DNA of 64,000 nt, taken from Bacteroidota bacterium. GTDB lineage: Bacteria; Bacteroidota; Bacteroidia; Bacteroidales; Dysgonomonadaceae. Within the stretch, counting starts at the first letter, position 1; each line of letters opens with the position of its first letter. The stretch spans positions 31,077 to 95,076 of the forward strand of contig JAEWGM010000033.1 in assembly GCA_023388315.1 (NCBI GenBank). Reading direction: 5' to 3'. Positions 33,124 to 41,495 of this stretch are shown here, piece after piece. Under the pieces are notes generated by a model. The model ran no database searches. It was not told the DNA's origin and saw only the letters and a list, made by a program, of their open reading frames with translations. A program made the position numbers and the translations under genes.

Positions 33124-34653
33124 CTACTTCGCAAAACTCACAGCGCGCGTTTCGCGAATAACGGTAATTTTTACTTGTCCGGGATAGGTCATTTCCGTTT
33201 GGATTTTGCGGGCAATCTCCGATGACAATTTTTCCGTATCTTGGTCGTCAATTTTATCGGCACCCACAATTACACGGAGTTCGCGGCCGGCCTGGATGGC
33301 GTATGTTTTCACCACGCCGGGGTACGAAAGCGCTAAGTTCTCCAGGTCGTTCAACCGTTTGATGTACGCTTCCACAATCTCGCGGCGTGCGCCGGGGCGA
33401 GCACCTGAAATGGCGTCGCAAACCTGCACGATGGGCGCCAACAAAGTGGTCATTTCCACCTCATCGTGGTGCGAACCGATGGCGTTGCAAATATCCGGTT
33501 TCTCTTTGTACTTTTCCGCCAGTTTCATTCCCAGCACTGCGTGCGGAAGTTCGGGCTCATCGTCGGGCACTTTGCCGATATCGTGCAGCAAACCGGCGCG
33601 TTTGGCTTTTTTGGGGTTCAGCCCAAGTTCCGACGCCATAATGGCACACAGGTTGGCGGTTTCACGCGAGTGTTGCAACAAGTTTTGTCCGTAAGAAGAA
33701 CGATATTTCATTTTGCCCACCATACGGATCAATTCCGGATGAAGACCGTGGATACCCAAATCGATTACCGTGCGTTTGCCGGTTTCCACTATTTCTTCCT
33801 CAATTTGTTTTTTCACTTTCGACACCACTTCTTCAATGCGTGCCGGGTGGATACGTCCGTCGGCAACCAGTTGGTGAAGCGAGAGGCGGGCAATTTCACG
33901 CCGCACGGGGTCGAAACCGGAAAGCACAATGGCTTCGGGCGTGTCATCCACCACAATCTCAACGCCTGTGGCGGCTTCCAGCGCGCGAATGTTTCTCCCT
34001 TCGCGTCCTATGATGCGTCCTTTCACCTCATCTGAATCGATGTGGAAAACGGTGATGGCGTTTTCGATTGACGTTTCCGTCGCAACACGTTGAATGGACT
34101 GAACAACAATGCGTTTCGCTTCTTTATTGGCCGTTAGTTTGGCCTCTTCCATAATATCGTTTATGTAAGATTGCGCATCGGTTTTTGCTTCTTCTTTCAA
34201 CGATTCTACCAAGCGCTCTTTGGCTTCTTCGGCCGACAGGCCCGAAATATTTTGCAATCTCTCAACCGATTGGCGGTGAAGCTGTTCCAACTCCGTTGCT
34301 TTTTTGTCGAGCATCTCCTGCTGCGCGGTAAGGCTGCCTTTCATTTTATCCAATTCCGAGTTTTTCCGGTTCATCTCCTCCTGTCTTTGGTTGAGCGTCA
34401 TTTCCCTTTGTTTCAATCTGTTCTCGGTGTTTTGAATTTTTGAAGTGCGAATGTTTGCCTGTTTTTCTGCTTCGGCTTTCATTGCCAGCGTTTCTTCTTT
34501 TGCTTCCAGTAATTTCTTTTTAGCAATTACTTCCGCATCTTTTTCCGCGTCGCTCAATATTTTTTGAGCGCGGGAATTGGCCATTTTACCGGTTACATAC
34601 CACGCGATAATCGCGCCGATAAGCAAACCGATAACTCCTATAACTATTTCCAT
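33124..34653 (-). CDS. rny: Ribonuclease Y
   Basis: 509 residues (B. subtilis 520). It has an N-terminal membrane helix (VIGVIGLLIGAIIAWYVTG), a long coiled coil (about 30-195), a KH domain with GRIIGREGRNIRALE (about 213-227) and an HD domain with the catalytic HD in GLLHDIGK (about 355). RNase Y is a membrane-bound endonuclease that starts mRNA decay. It follows zapA after a 183-bp gap holding hairpins. Confidence 0.97.
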   Translation of the reverse strand: MEIVIGVIGLLIGAIIAWYVTGKMANSRAQKILSDAEKDAEVIAKKKLLEAKEETLAMKAEAEKQANIRTSKIQNTENRLKQREMTLNQRQEEMNRKNSELDKMKGSLTAQQEMLDKKATELEQLHRQSVERLQNISGLSAEEAKERLVESLKEEAKTDAQSYINDIMEEAKLTANKEAKRIVVQSIQRVATETSIENAITVFHIDSDEVKGRIIGREGRNIRALEAATGVEIVVDDTPEAIVLSGFDPVRREIARLSLHQLVADGRIHPARIEEVVSKVKKQIEEEIVETGKRTVIDLGIHGLHPELIRMVGKMKYRSSYGQNLLQHSRETANLCAIMASELGLNPKKAKRAGLLHDIGKVPDDEPELPHAVLGMKLAEKYKEKPDICNAIGSHHDEVEMTTLLAPIVQVCDAISGARPGARREIVEAYIKRLNDLENLALSYPGVVKTYAIQAGRELRVIVGADKIDDQDTEKLSSEIARKIQTEMTYPGQVKITVIRETRAVSFAK

Positions 34654-34679
34654 TTTACGATAATTAATTGATTAATAAT

Positions 34680-34836
34680 CTCTTTTGTTCTCATAAACAA
34701 AAGATGTTCAGTTCTATATTGAAAACTTTTTGTTCTACTTTCTCGTGCATAAAAAATCGCACACAATTAGGCACATTAACTTGCAATGTGCATAAAAGGT
34801 GCGTTCCTATCCTGCTGGTTTACAGGATAAATAAAG
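34680..34836 (-). ncRNA. Structured zapA-rny gap: candidate small RNA, possibly 6S
   Basis: On the minus strand this gap can fold into an extended hairpin: an outer 5-bp CGCAC/GTGCG stem, an internal loop of about 7 x 8 nt, an inner 7-bp GCACATT/AATGTGC stem and a 7-nt loop. A separate ATCCTG/CAGGAT hairpin lies beside zapA and a perfect 8-bp CTTTTGTT/AACAAAAG hairpin (34682-34703) about 30 nt before rny. A stem with an internal bubble next to zapA recalls 6S RNA, which neighbours zapA in Proteobacteria. The identification is weak; a structured rny leader is equally possible. Confidence 0.25.
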
Positions 34837-35139
34837 TTATTTTTTCAGGTAGTCATCCAATTCGCGAACAATGGAAACTATCTTATCTTCAAAGGGTTTT
34901 GTATTATTCTTATCTCCAAGAGAAAAATTCTCCACCAAGGCTTGAATGGCCGTCATGGCCATAAAATCCTGTGAGGTCATATCGGAGTTCTCGCCTCCAA
35001 ACGCGACCCTGTATTGGTTTATTTTGGTATTTATCTTTTTGACGGCATCGCGAAAAGCCTGTTCTTCAGAACGTTTAATCCGAAGCGGGTATTTCCTGCC
35101 GTCCACTGTTAGTGTTAATAAAAACTTTTCATCGCCCAT
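34837..35139 (-). CDS. zapA: Cell division protein ZapA
   Basis: 100 residues from the ATG at 35139 (MGDEKFLLTLTVDGRKYPLRI); a GTG one codon upstream is possible. The N-terminal beta-strand domain and the C-terminal coiled-coil helix (QDFMAMTAIQALVENFSL, KIVSIVRELDDYL) match ZapA, which binds and cross-links FtsZ filaments. It follows the small coiled-coil protein and precedes rny. Confidence 0.88.
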   Translation of the reverse strand: MGDEKFLLTLTVDGRKYPLRIKRSEEQAFRDAVKKINTKINQYRVAFGGENSDMTSQDFMAMTAIQALVENFSLGDKNNTKPFEDKIVSIVRELDDYLKK

Positions 35140-35158
35140 CACATAAATTTTTAAATAA

Positions 35159-35449
35159 TTACTTTAATAAATTTATGCATTTATCAACTTCTCGCACCAT
35201 TTTCGATAACTTTTCCTGCGCAATTTCCACGTCCACCGACGCGGCCGTAATGGTTCTTGCCGTTTTCAAATTATCGTATTTTGTTTTCAGGCCTTCCATC
35301 TCTTTTGTGCTTTGGTCAATTTGCTTTTGCTTCAACTGTATTTCATTTTTCAGCCGGGCATTTTCATCTTTTAAAGAATCGCACAAAAACAACACCTGTT
35401 TTATGCGAACTTCCAAATCAACAAGCAACTTATTATTTTCGTTAGACAT
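35159..35449 (-). CDS. Small coiled-coil protein upstream of zapA
   Basis: 96 residues from the ATG at 35449 (MSNENNKLLVDLEVRIKQ); the longer in-frame opening to 35548 lies across the promoter at 35469-35500 and is not translated. Nearly the whole chain is one coiled coil (LCDSLKDENARLKNEIQLKQKQ and on), with the last helix SKMVREVDKCINLLK. A coiled-coil gene before zapA is a recurring Bacteroidota arrangement and resembles ZapB in size and style, so a divisome role is plausible but inferred. It begins an apparent zapA-rny operon. Confidence 0.8.
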   Translation of the reverse strand: MSNENNKLLVDLEVRIKQVLFLCDSLKDENARLKNEIQLKQKQIDQSTKEMEGLKTKYDNLKTARTITAASVDVEIAQEKLSKMVREVDKCINLLK

Positions 35450-35468
35450 ATGAAAACAAAAATTCACG

Positions 35469-35500
35469 CAAATATAGGAATTGTAGAGGATTTTCACAAA
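35469..35500 (-). promoter_or_regulatory. Bacteroidota-type promoter of the coiled-coil/zapA/rny group
   Basis: On the minus strand TTTG (35497-35500) is followed after 20 bp by TATATTTG (35469-35476), a full consensus match. The start of transcription, near 35462, lies 13 nt before the ATG at 35449. Confidence 0.7.
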
Positions 35501-35569
35501 CTTTCTCATGTTATTTTTCAAACATTCACTCTCTTTGGCCTGTTTCACGATTGATTGCTTTAGATTTTG

Positions 35570-35577
35570 TATCTTTG
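35570..35577 (+). promoter_or_regulatory. -7 element for the B3/B4-domain gene
   Basis: TATCTTTG on the plus strand, 32 bp before the ATG at 35602; it forms a divergent promoter pair with 35469-35500. The predicted start (about 35584) excludes the TTG at 35551 as initiation codon. Confidence 0.45.
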
Positions 35578-35601
35578 AAGGGTGATTTTCTTATTTTCTG
35601 T

Positions 35602-36282
35602 ATGAAAACAATTTCAATTAGCATAAGTGACGAAATTTTGACGGTTTGCCCCCATTTTTGCTTCGCGGCCATTCAATGCAACGTGAAAAATACGGGCTTC
35701 AGCGAAAAGTTGTGGGAAGAGGTGGATGCTTTTTCTTACGATTTTAAAGAGCGTTATAAAATTCCCGATATAAACAAACGCCCCGCAATTTTTGCCACAC
35801 GGCAGGTGTACAAAAAACTGGGGAAAGACCCCAACCGATACCGCCCTTCGGCCGAAGCGCTGTGCCGCAGAATTGTAAAAGGGATGGAATTGTACCAAAT
35901 TGATGTGTTGGTGGATTTAATTAATTTGGTGTCGATGAAAAGCGGCTATTCCATCGGCGGATTTGATGCCGATAAAATTCAAGGCGATTTGGTTTTAGGC
36001 GTGGGAAAGAAAGATGAACGGTTTGAAGCCATTGGCCGCGGCTTGCTAAATATTGAGGGGTTACCCGTTTATCGCGATGAAATGGGCGGAATTGGCACCC
36101 CCACCAGCGATGAAGAGCGCACGAAAATCACTTCGGGCACCACAAGGGTGTTGATATTGATTAATGGCTATTCGGGGGACAGAAATGATGTGGAGAAAAC
36201 GGCTACTTATTCGGTGGAGTTACTAAAAAAATATGCAGGGGCGGAAGAGGTAAACTTTGCGAATGTTGAACCAAAGAGGTGA
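35602..36282 (+). CDS. B3/B4 tRNA-binding-domain protein
   Basis: 226 residues from the ATG at 35602 (MKTISISISDEILTVCP). It shows the B3/B4 fold known from the editing region of phenylalanyl-tRNA synthetase beta: NKRPAIFATRQVYKKLGKDPNRYRPSAEALCRRI, then DLINLVSMKSGYSIGGFDADKI and the closing GTTRVLILINGY. Stand-alone members are thought to hydrolyse mischarged tRNA, but evidence is thin. It is transcribed alone; nothing clear follows until 36554. Confidence 0.85.
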   Translation: MKTISISISDEILTVCPHFCFAAIQCNVKNTGFSEKLWEEVDAFSYDFKERYKIPDINKRPAIFATRQVYKKLGKDPNRYRPSAEALCRRIVKGMELYQIDVLVDLINLVSMKSGYSIGGFDADKIQGDLVLGVGKKDERFEAIGRGLLNIEGLPVYRDEMGGIGTPTSDEERTKITSGTTRVLILINGYSGDRNDVEKTATYSVELLKKYAGAEEVNFANVEPKR

Positions 36283-36553
36283 AACGATTTCTAATTGCTT
36301 TTTAAGAATAACGGATGGATCACGACAATAATATTCATTTAAGCCATCAAAATATTCTTAATAATGCTGCGGATTTCACAAACCATATCCAATAAATATT
36401 GCAAATTTAGGATAAATCATTACTGGGAAAAGACATAATCGGCTTACTTACATGTATTTGACTTTTTTTAGCATAAAATATTTGCTCCCTTTGTTTATTT
36501 TACGTTAATTGCGTCACTAATTTTTATGTTTTACTTTTTTAAATTTTTAGATT
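36283..36553. other. Intergenic stretch without a recognisable gene
   Basis: Very A+T-rich, no ORF above about 25 codons, no convincing terminator hairpin. Near 36528 a TATGTTTT resembles a weak -7 box for the small peptide gene that follows. Confidence 0.5.
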
Positions 36554-36763
36554 ATGAAAAAATTAGTATTAGTAGGAATCGGATTATTTATGATGGTTAG
36601 TTTTTCACAAACTAGTGCAAAGCAAGAAGCAACTCAAAGTCATGTAGAATGCTTTGGTACTACTTGTGGATTTGTCGGATGTGTGGAGTCAAGTAGAGAA
36701 TTTACAAACAAGGAAAGGCTTGCACTATATGACTTATTGGAAGAAGTTATGTGTGAGAACTAA
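36554..36763 (+). CDS. Small secreted Cys-containing peptide
   Basis: 69 residues. A signal peptide (MKKLVLVGIGLFMMVSFSQTSA) is followed by a short chain with Cys at about residues 33, 38, 43 and 67 in a HVECFGTTCGFVGCVES context and a C-terminal helix. The mature part is about 47 residues. Small secreted proteins of this build often sit next to GLPGLI genes in Bacteroidota, as here (8 bp upstream). Family and function unknown; the signal peptide and coupled position support a real gene. Confidence 0.65.
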   Translation: MKKLVLVGIGLFMMVSFSQTSAKQEATQSHVECFGTTCGFVGCVESSREFTNKERLALYDLLEEVMCEN

Positions 36764-36770
36764 AGATTAT

Positions 36771-37619
36771 ATGTTACATATGCAAGTGCAAATAACATAT
36801 TTAGTCATATTTTTTATTATTTGTTTACAGAATCTACAAGCACAAGAGATTGTAGATTCTGTAAATATAAGAGCAATATATGAGTTTTCTTATAAAACAA
36901 AGGAGGAACAGACAATTTATAGTAAATTCGATTTAATGTATCTAGATATAGGTTCGAAAGTTACTAAATTTTACAGTCATTATGAATACATTAGGGATTC
37001 TATTGGAAATAATGGACTAAAAAGAGGACTGCCTCCCTATGAAATAAACGAATTAAGACGAGGATATATAAGAGGTACTCGAACAATTTATTATAATTTT
37101 CTAAAAAATCAACAAAGAATAATTACTTCGAATTGGGGTTTTTTATACGCATATTACAATGAACCAATATTTATACCTCTTTGGAAATTTGATAATAATA
37201 CCGAAGAAATATTAGGCTATAATTGTAGAAAAGCCAGCACTTATTATTTAGGACGAGAATGGATTGTGTATTTCACGTCTGAAATACCTATAAATCAAGG
37301 TCCTTGGAAATTATGGGGCTTACCTGGTCTCATAGTGAAAGCAAATGATAAAAAGAATTTCTTCCAGTATGAACTAAAAGGTCTTGAAAACTTAGAAAAA
37401 AGAAGCCCTATAATATACGTATCTAAAGATTATGACGAACAATCTTATATAGAAATGGATAAAGAAGCTTTTCGAAAACTAGAGAAAATGTATTATGAAA
37501 ATAATAGAGAATTTATGCAAAAGTTCTTAGGAATCCAAAACATTTCTATTAGCAATCCCAATGGAAAGAAAGTAGAAAAAAGTATCTCATTACCCTACAT
37601 CCCCTTAGAACCTTGGTAA
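36771..37619 (+). CDS. GLPGLI-family protein
   Basis: 282 residues from the ATG at 36771 (MLHMQVQITYLVIFFI), or three codons less from 36780. A signal peptide ends at LQAQE. The name-giving motif is present as WKLWGLPGLIVK (about residues 186-197), and the N-terminal part has the typical SKFDLMYLDIGSKVTKFYS strands. Secreted or periplasmic, function unknown; family members typically neighbour a TonB-receptor-like barrel gene, which here overlaps its 3' end by 7 bp. Much more A+T-rich than the genes around it. Confidence 0.88.
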   Translation: MLHMQVQITYLVIFFIICLQNLQAQEIVDSVNIRAIYEFSYKTKEEQTIYSKFDLMYLDIGSKVTKFYSHYEYIRDSIGNNGLKRGLPPYEINELRRGYIRGTRTIYYNFLKNQQRIITSNWGFLYAYYNEPIFIPLWKFDNNTEEILGYNCRKASTYYLGREWIVYFTSEIPINQGPWKLWGLPGLIVKANDKKNFFQYELKGLENLEKRSPIIYVSKDYDEQSYIEMDKEAFRKLEKMYYENNREFMQKFLGIQNISISNPNGKKVEKSISLPYIPLEPW

Positions 37620-40306
37620 TATTATCAAAAAAGATTGAAAACGATAATAAATACACAATTTATCTCCGTTTTCCTTTTTTTACATGTTTGTTGAGAGTTC
37701 TGCTTATATTGGCTTTTCTGTTTATAATTACTTTGTTTACGTATGCCCAGCAAAAACTACAAGGTACGGTTACGGACAGCGTATCTCACAAACCCGTTGC
37801 CGATGTATATATTATGCTGATGAGCGACGACGGAAAAAGCATCCTCGCCTACTCTTTTTCGAAAGAAAACGGCACATTCGCGCTTGATTTTCCCAACTCA
37901 ACGCACACCGATTTTTTGCTTACCACTTCGCGGCTGGGATATAAACCCTATCAGATAGAAATTTCGCGACAGGTGGCAAATGTGCAGATTTTACTGCAAG
38001 AAACCACCACAAAGTTGCGCGAAGTAAAAATAACCTCATCGCCCATAAAGCAACGGGGCGACACGATTGATTACTACATTTCGAGTTTCGCCCGCCCGCA
38101 AGACCGCACCCTTGCTGATGTGCTGGCGCGTATGCCGGGGATTGAGGTGCAAACCGATGGGCGCGTGCAATATGAAGGCAAGCCTATCAATCGGTTTTAT
38201 ATCGAAAATATGAACTTGTTGGAACAACGATACTCCATCGCGACCAATAACCTTTCGCCCGAAGATATTTCGACCGTGCAGGTATATGAAAACCACGAAC
38301 CCGTGAAAATGTTGCGCGACCGAAGCGATTCAGAACAAGCGGCATTGAATATCAAGTTGAAAGAGGGGGCGAAAGCCCGATGGCTAAGAACCATTGACTT
38401 TGGCTTAGGCGGATTCCCGTTCTTGCTCGATGCCACAGGTACACTTGCCCGTTTTGCCCGCGGCAACCAGACGATGGTGGTGGGAAAAGCCAACAATACG
38501 GGGAACCATATTTTTCAGGAACTGAGAATGCACGCGTTGAAGCCTGGGCAGGTTTTCCGCCCCGGATTGCCCGAAGGCATCCCCGACCAACTTTCCACGC
38601 TTCCGGTAGCGTCTTCGTTTTTCACGCGTGACCGCGCCCGGTTCAACGAAAGCGCCATCGTTTCGCTCAACCAGTTGTGGCGCGTGGCAGAAGACACGGA
38701 TACGCGGCTGAACATCCATTACGGTTTTGAACGCGAGAAACGGGAACGGAATATCGAGACCGAATACCGGTTTGAAAACCAACCCGCCATCACGATAAAA
38801 GATTATACTTCGCAAACGGTAAATTGGCATAAACTGGAAAACGAATTGGCAATTACCGCCAATAAATCGGCTTATTTTTTGGAAGAGAAATTGAGCGCGA
38901 ACGTGCATTGGAAAGACGCGCTGGCGGATGTTGTTTCTAACACACATCAAATCCGGCAGAAAATGAACCTTCCGCGCCTGCATCTGAAAAACAACACGTC
39001 GTTTACAAAACTTATCGGAAACACATCGCTGGGAATTGCCAACAACACCGAATTTACACGGCTTCCGCAATCGCTCACGCTGTCGTCGCCCGAAAATCTG
39101 CCTTTATTCAACCAAAAGAACGCGCGCCAATCCGTCAATTTCAACGATGGTTTCAGCGATACGCATATCACGCTCGGTTACAAAAAACGCTATCATACGC
39201 TCAATTTGAAAATCGGTGCGGAATGGGTGTGGCAAACTATTGAATCGGAACTGAATCCGCTTCCGCGAGTGCAAGATGTTTTCACCAACAGCCTCACTTG
39301 GAATACAACGCGATTTTATGCCGAGCCGCAACACAGGCTCAATTACCGGAAATGGACGGTAACATCATCGGCATCGGTAAATTATATGCAGACGAATTAT
39401 TCGGGCAGGAAGAGCGATTATTCTTATGTGAATCCGCGTTTCCGGATTGTTTTTGAACCCAGCGGAAGCATCCGGTTCAATGCAGGATATTCTCATTCTA
39501 TCCGGTATGGCGATTTAAACCAACAACAAACGAGCTACGTGCTTAAACGGTACAACCTGTTTTCGAAAGGAATAGAAGAACTTCAACGTAACGCGTCGCA
39601 AAACGTGAATTGGGGGGTATTTTATAAAAACATTTCGCATTTCTTCAACTTGAATTATATGGCTTCGTATTCACGGTATAAAAACAACCTTGTTCCAGCA
39701 AATTTCATACAAGATATTTACAGTTTCACGTGGTGGGAAACCAAAGAAAATCCTTCTACCTTTTGGATGAACACGCTTTCGGCGACAAAATTGTTTACGG
39801 AAATATCATTGACAGCCGGATTAAGCTTGTCGTATAATCAAAACAAGTCGGTAATGGAGCAGCAAGGCGCGGTTATTAACTACGTCAACCATTCATTTGG
39901 CGTGTCGCCATCCCTGAAATGGAACGCGCGAAATAATTTGAATTTCGATTATACGATGAACTCGTTTTTTTCGGGCGTGAGCATCAACAACAATCCGATG
40001 AATAATTATATACCGTTGATTAATCATCAGCTATATATCTATTTCGGCATAGCTGAAAATTTTTCCATCAATTCCAACTTGCAGCATTTTTATAACAAAG
40101 CGCCCAACTCTTCGGTATCGAGCTTATTGTTTGCCGATTTAGGCGTTCAGTACGTCTTCAAAAAAATTATCGTGAATTTGGACTGGACAAATATTTTCAA
40201 CCAAAAACAACACATCACAACTAATTACAGCACAATCAATACAACTACCCGCGTGGACAAATTGCGCCCGAGCGAAGTGCTTATCAGTTTTAGGTTTAAA
40301 AAGTGA
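37613..40306 (+). CDS. Outer-membrane beta-barrel protein (TonB-receptor-like, GLPGLI partner)
   Basis: 897 residues if it starts at the TTG of 37613; no ATG occurs before the signal segment (CLLRVLLILAFLFIITLFTYAQ, about 25-46), so a non-ATG start is needed. A carboxypeptidase-regulatory-like domain follows (QKLQGTVTDSVSHKPVADVYI, about 46-130), then a plug-like region (ADVLARMPGIEVQ) and a long barrel ending in the aromatic ISFRFKK strand. No TonB box recognised. It is translationally coupled to the GLPGLI gene by the 7-bp overlap; substrate unknown. Confidence 0.85.
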   Translation: MVILSKKIENDNKYTIYLRFPFFTCLLRVLLILAFLFIITLFTYAQQKLQGTVTDSVSHKPVADVYIMLMSDDGKSILAYSFSKENGTFALDFPNSTHTDFLLTTSRLGYKPYQIEISRQVANVQILLQETTTKLREVKITSSPIKQRGDTIDYYISSFARPQDRTLADVLARMPGIEVQTDGRVQYEGKPINRFYIENMNLLEQRYSIATNNLSPEDISTVQVYENHEPVKMLRDRSDSEQAALNIKLKEGAKARWLRTIDFGLGGFPFLLDATGTLARFARGNQTMVVGKANNTGNHIFQELRMHALKPGQVFRPGLPEGIPDQLSTLPVASSFFTRDRARFNESAIVSLNQLWRVAEDTDTRLNIHYGFEREKRERNIETEYRFENQPAITIKDYTSQTVNWHKLENELAITANKSAYFLEEKLSANVHWKDALADVVSNTHQIRQKMNLPRLHLKNNTSFTKLIGNTSLGIANNTEFTRLPQSLTLSSPENLPLFNQKNARQSVNFNDGFSDTHITLGYKKRYHTLNLKIGAEWVWQTIESELNPLPRVQDVFTNSLTWNTTRFYAEPQHRLNYRKWTVTSSASVNYMQTNYSGRKSDYSYVNPRFRIVFEPSGSIRFNAGYSHSIRYGDLNQQQTSYVLKRYNLFSKGIEELQRNASQNVNWGVFYKNISHFFNLNYMASYSRYKNNLVPANFIQDIYSFTWWETKENPSTFWMNTLSATKLFTEISLTAGLSLSYNQNKSVMEQQGAVINYVNHSFGVSPSLKWNARNNLNFDYTMNSFFSGVSINNNPMNNYIPLINHQLYIYFGIAENFSINSNLQHFYNKAPNSSVSSLLFADLGVQYVFKKIIVNLDWTNIFNQKQHITTNYSTINTTTRVDKLRPSEVLISFRFKK

Positions 40307-40319
40307 TGCTTTTTTTAAC

Positions 40320-40348
40320 CTTTGTCAAAGTTCGGAACATTGACAAAG
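40320..40348. repeat. 9-bp inverted repeat between convergent genes
   Basis: CTTTGTCAA (40320-40328) and TTGACAAAG (40340-40348) form a perfect stem with an 11-nt loop. No T tract follows on either strand, so it is not a normal intrinsic terminator, though it is placed between the barrel gene and the kinase gene. Confidence 0.6.
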
Positions 40349-40352
40349 TTGG

Positions 40353-41486
40353 TCACTCCTTCCTCAACACCATCCTAAACGTACTTCCCTTTCCCATTTC
40401 CGATTGCTTTACAAAAATTTTGCCTTTGTGGTATTCTTCCACAATGCGCTTCACAAGCGACAAGCCCAAGCCCCAGCCGCGTTCTTTGGTGGTGAAGCCG
40501 GGTTGAAAAACACGTTTAAATTTCGATTTGGGAATACCCTTTCCCGTGTCGGAAACATCCAACACCACGTTGTTGTGCAACTCGGTAACCGAAAGTGTAA
40601 TAACGCCTTGCCCCTCCATGGCATCCACGGCATTTTTTGTGAGGTTTTCAATTACCCAGTGAATTAAAGGCTCGTTCAGCGAAACAAGAACGGGATTTTC
40701 GGGGAAATGATACCGGATGTGCACCCTGCCCGAAATTCTTTTTTCGAGATACTCCATTGCCGCGCGCACGGTTTCCTGAAAAGAGACCATCTTCTTATCG
40801 GTAACAGAGCCGATTTTTGAAAACCGCAACGCAATGGTTTGCAGCCGATTTATATCTTTGTCTATTTCCGTAAGTAGCGATCCGTCCAACGCTTTCAATC
40901 GCAAATATTCCGTCCATGCTACGAGCGATGAAATGGGCGTTCCCAGTTGATGCGCCGTTTCTTTGGCAAGTCCCACCAACATTTTGTTTTGCCCGGCTTT
41001 TTGTGAACTGAGAAGGGTGGCAAAAGCCAACGCAATAAATAGGGCAATAATGCCAAACTGAACATAGGGATAACGTTGCAATTTTTTTAGCGTGTGCGAG
41101 TCGTCGTAATAGAGCCGTTGATTTACTTCGGGCAACAAAATGGGAGCGTGTTTTTTGCCGAATTCTTCTATTTTTTTTCGCAGAAAAGCCTCTTCATTTT
41201 CCGCAGGCAACCGGATGTTGTTGGAAGTAGCGGTGTGGGTGTTTTCATCGTAAAGAATGACAGGAATGGTGTGGTTGCTTTCCAATATTTTAAGCACCAA
41301 AGCCATATCGGTTCCGCTTTCGCCTGTGGCCATTTCTTCGGTTGCCGAGGCCCAAATTTCAAGTTTGGCGCGCTCTTCCCGGGCAAGTTCTTTTACCAAC
41401 CGGCTCGACAACACAAGCGAAACTACCGCAATAACCACGGCAATAAACACAAAGAGAAGCGTAAACGATTGTTTGGTAAAATCCAT
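40353..41486 (-). CDS. Membrane sensor histidine kinase
   Basis: 377 residues. TM1 is at about 7-27, a periplasmic sensor domain spans about 30-138 and TM2 about 142-160, with no HAMP domain. The phospho-acceptor is His179 (AKETAHQLGTPISS), N-box Asn285 (ENLTKNAVDA), G1 DTGKG (313-317) and G2 GWGLGLSL (337-344). The AHQLGTP H-box variant is common in Bacteroidota. No response regulator is adjacent, so it is an orphan; the gene lies 9 bp downstream of the rRNA methyltransferase gene. Confidence 0.93.
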   Translation of the reverse strand: MDFTKQSFTLLFVFIAVVIAVVSLVLSSRLVKELAREERAKLEIWASATEEMATGESGTDMALVLKILESNHTIPVILYDENTHTATSNNIRLPAENEEAFLRKKIEEFGKKHAPILLPEVNQRLYYDDSHTLKKLQRYPYVQFGIIALFIALAFATLLSSQKAGQNKMLVGLAKETAHQLGTPISSLVAWTEYLRLKALDGSLLTEIDKDINRLQTIALRFSKIGSVTDKKMVSFQETVRAAMEYLEKRISGRVHIRYHFPENPVLVSLNEPLIHWVIENLTKNAVDAMEGQGVITLSVTELHNNVVLDVSDTGKGIPKSKFKRVFQPGFTTKERGWGLGLSLVKRIVEEYHKGKIFVKQSEMGKGSTFRMVLRKE

Positions 41487-41495
41487 AAATTTGTT

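Noticed and set aside
33466..34035. Plus-strand frame of 189 codons
   Set aside because: Antisense to rny; His/Phe-rich shadow.
38405..39070. Minus-strand frame of 221 codons
   Set aside because: Antisense to the barrel gene, which has clear domain structure.
40303..40506. Short frame after the barrel gene
   Set aside because: Overlaps the 3' end of the kinase gene in antisense and contains the palindrome; no signature.
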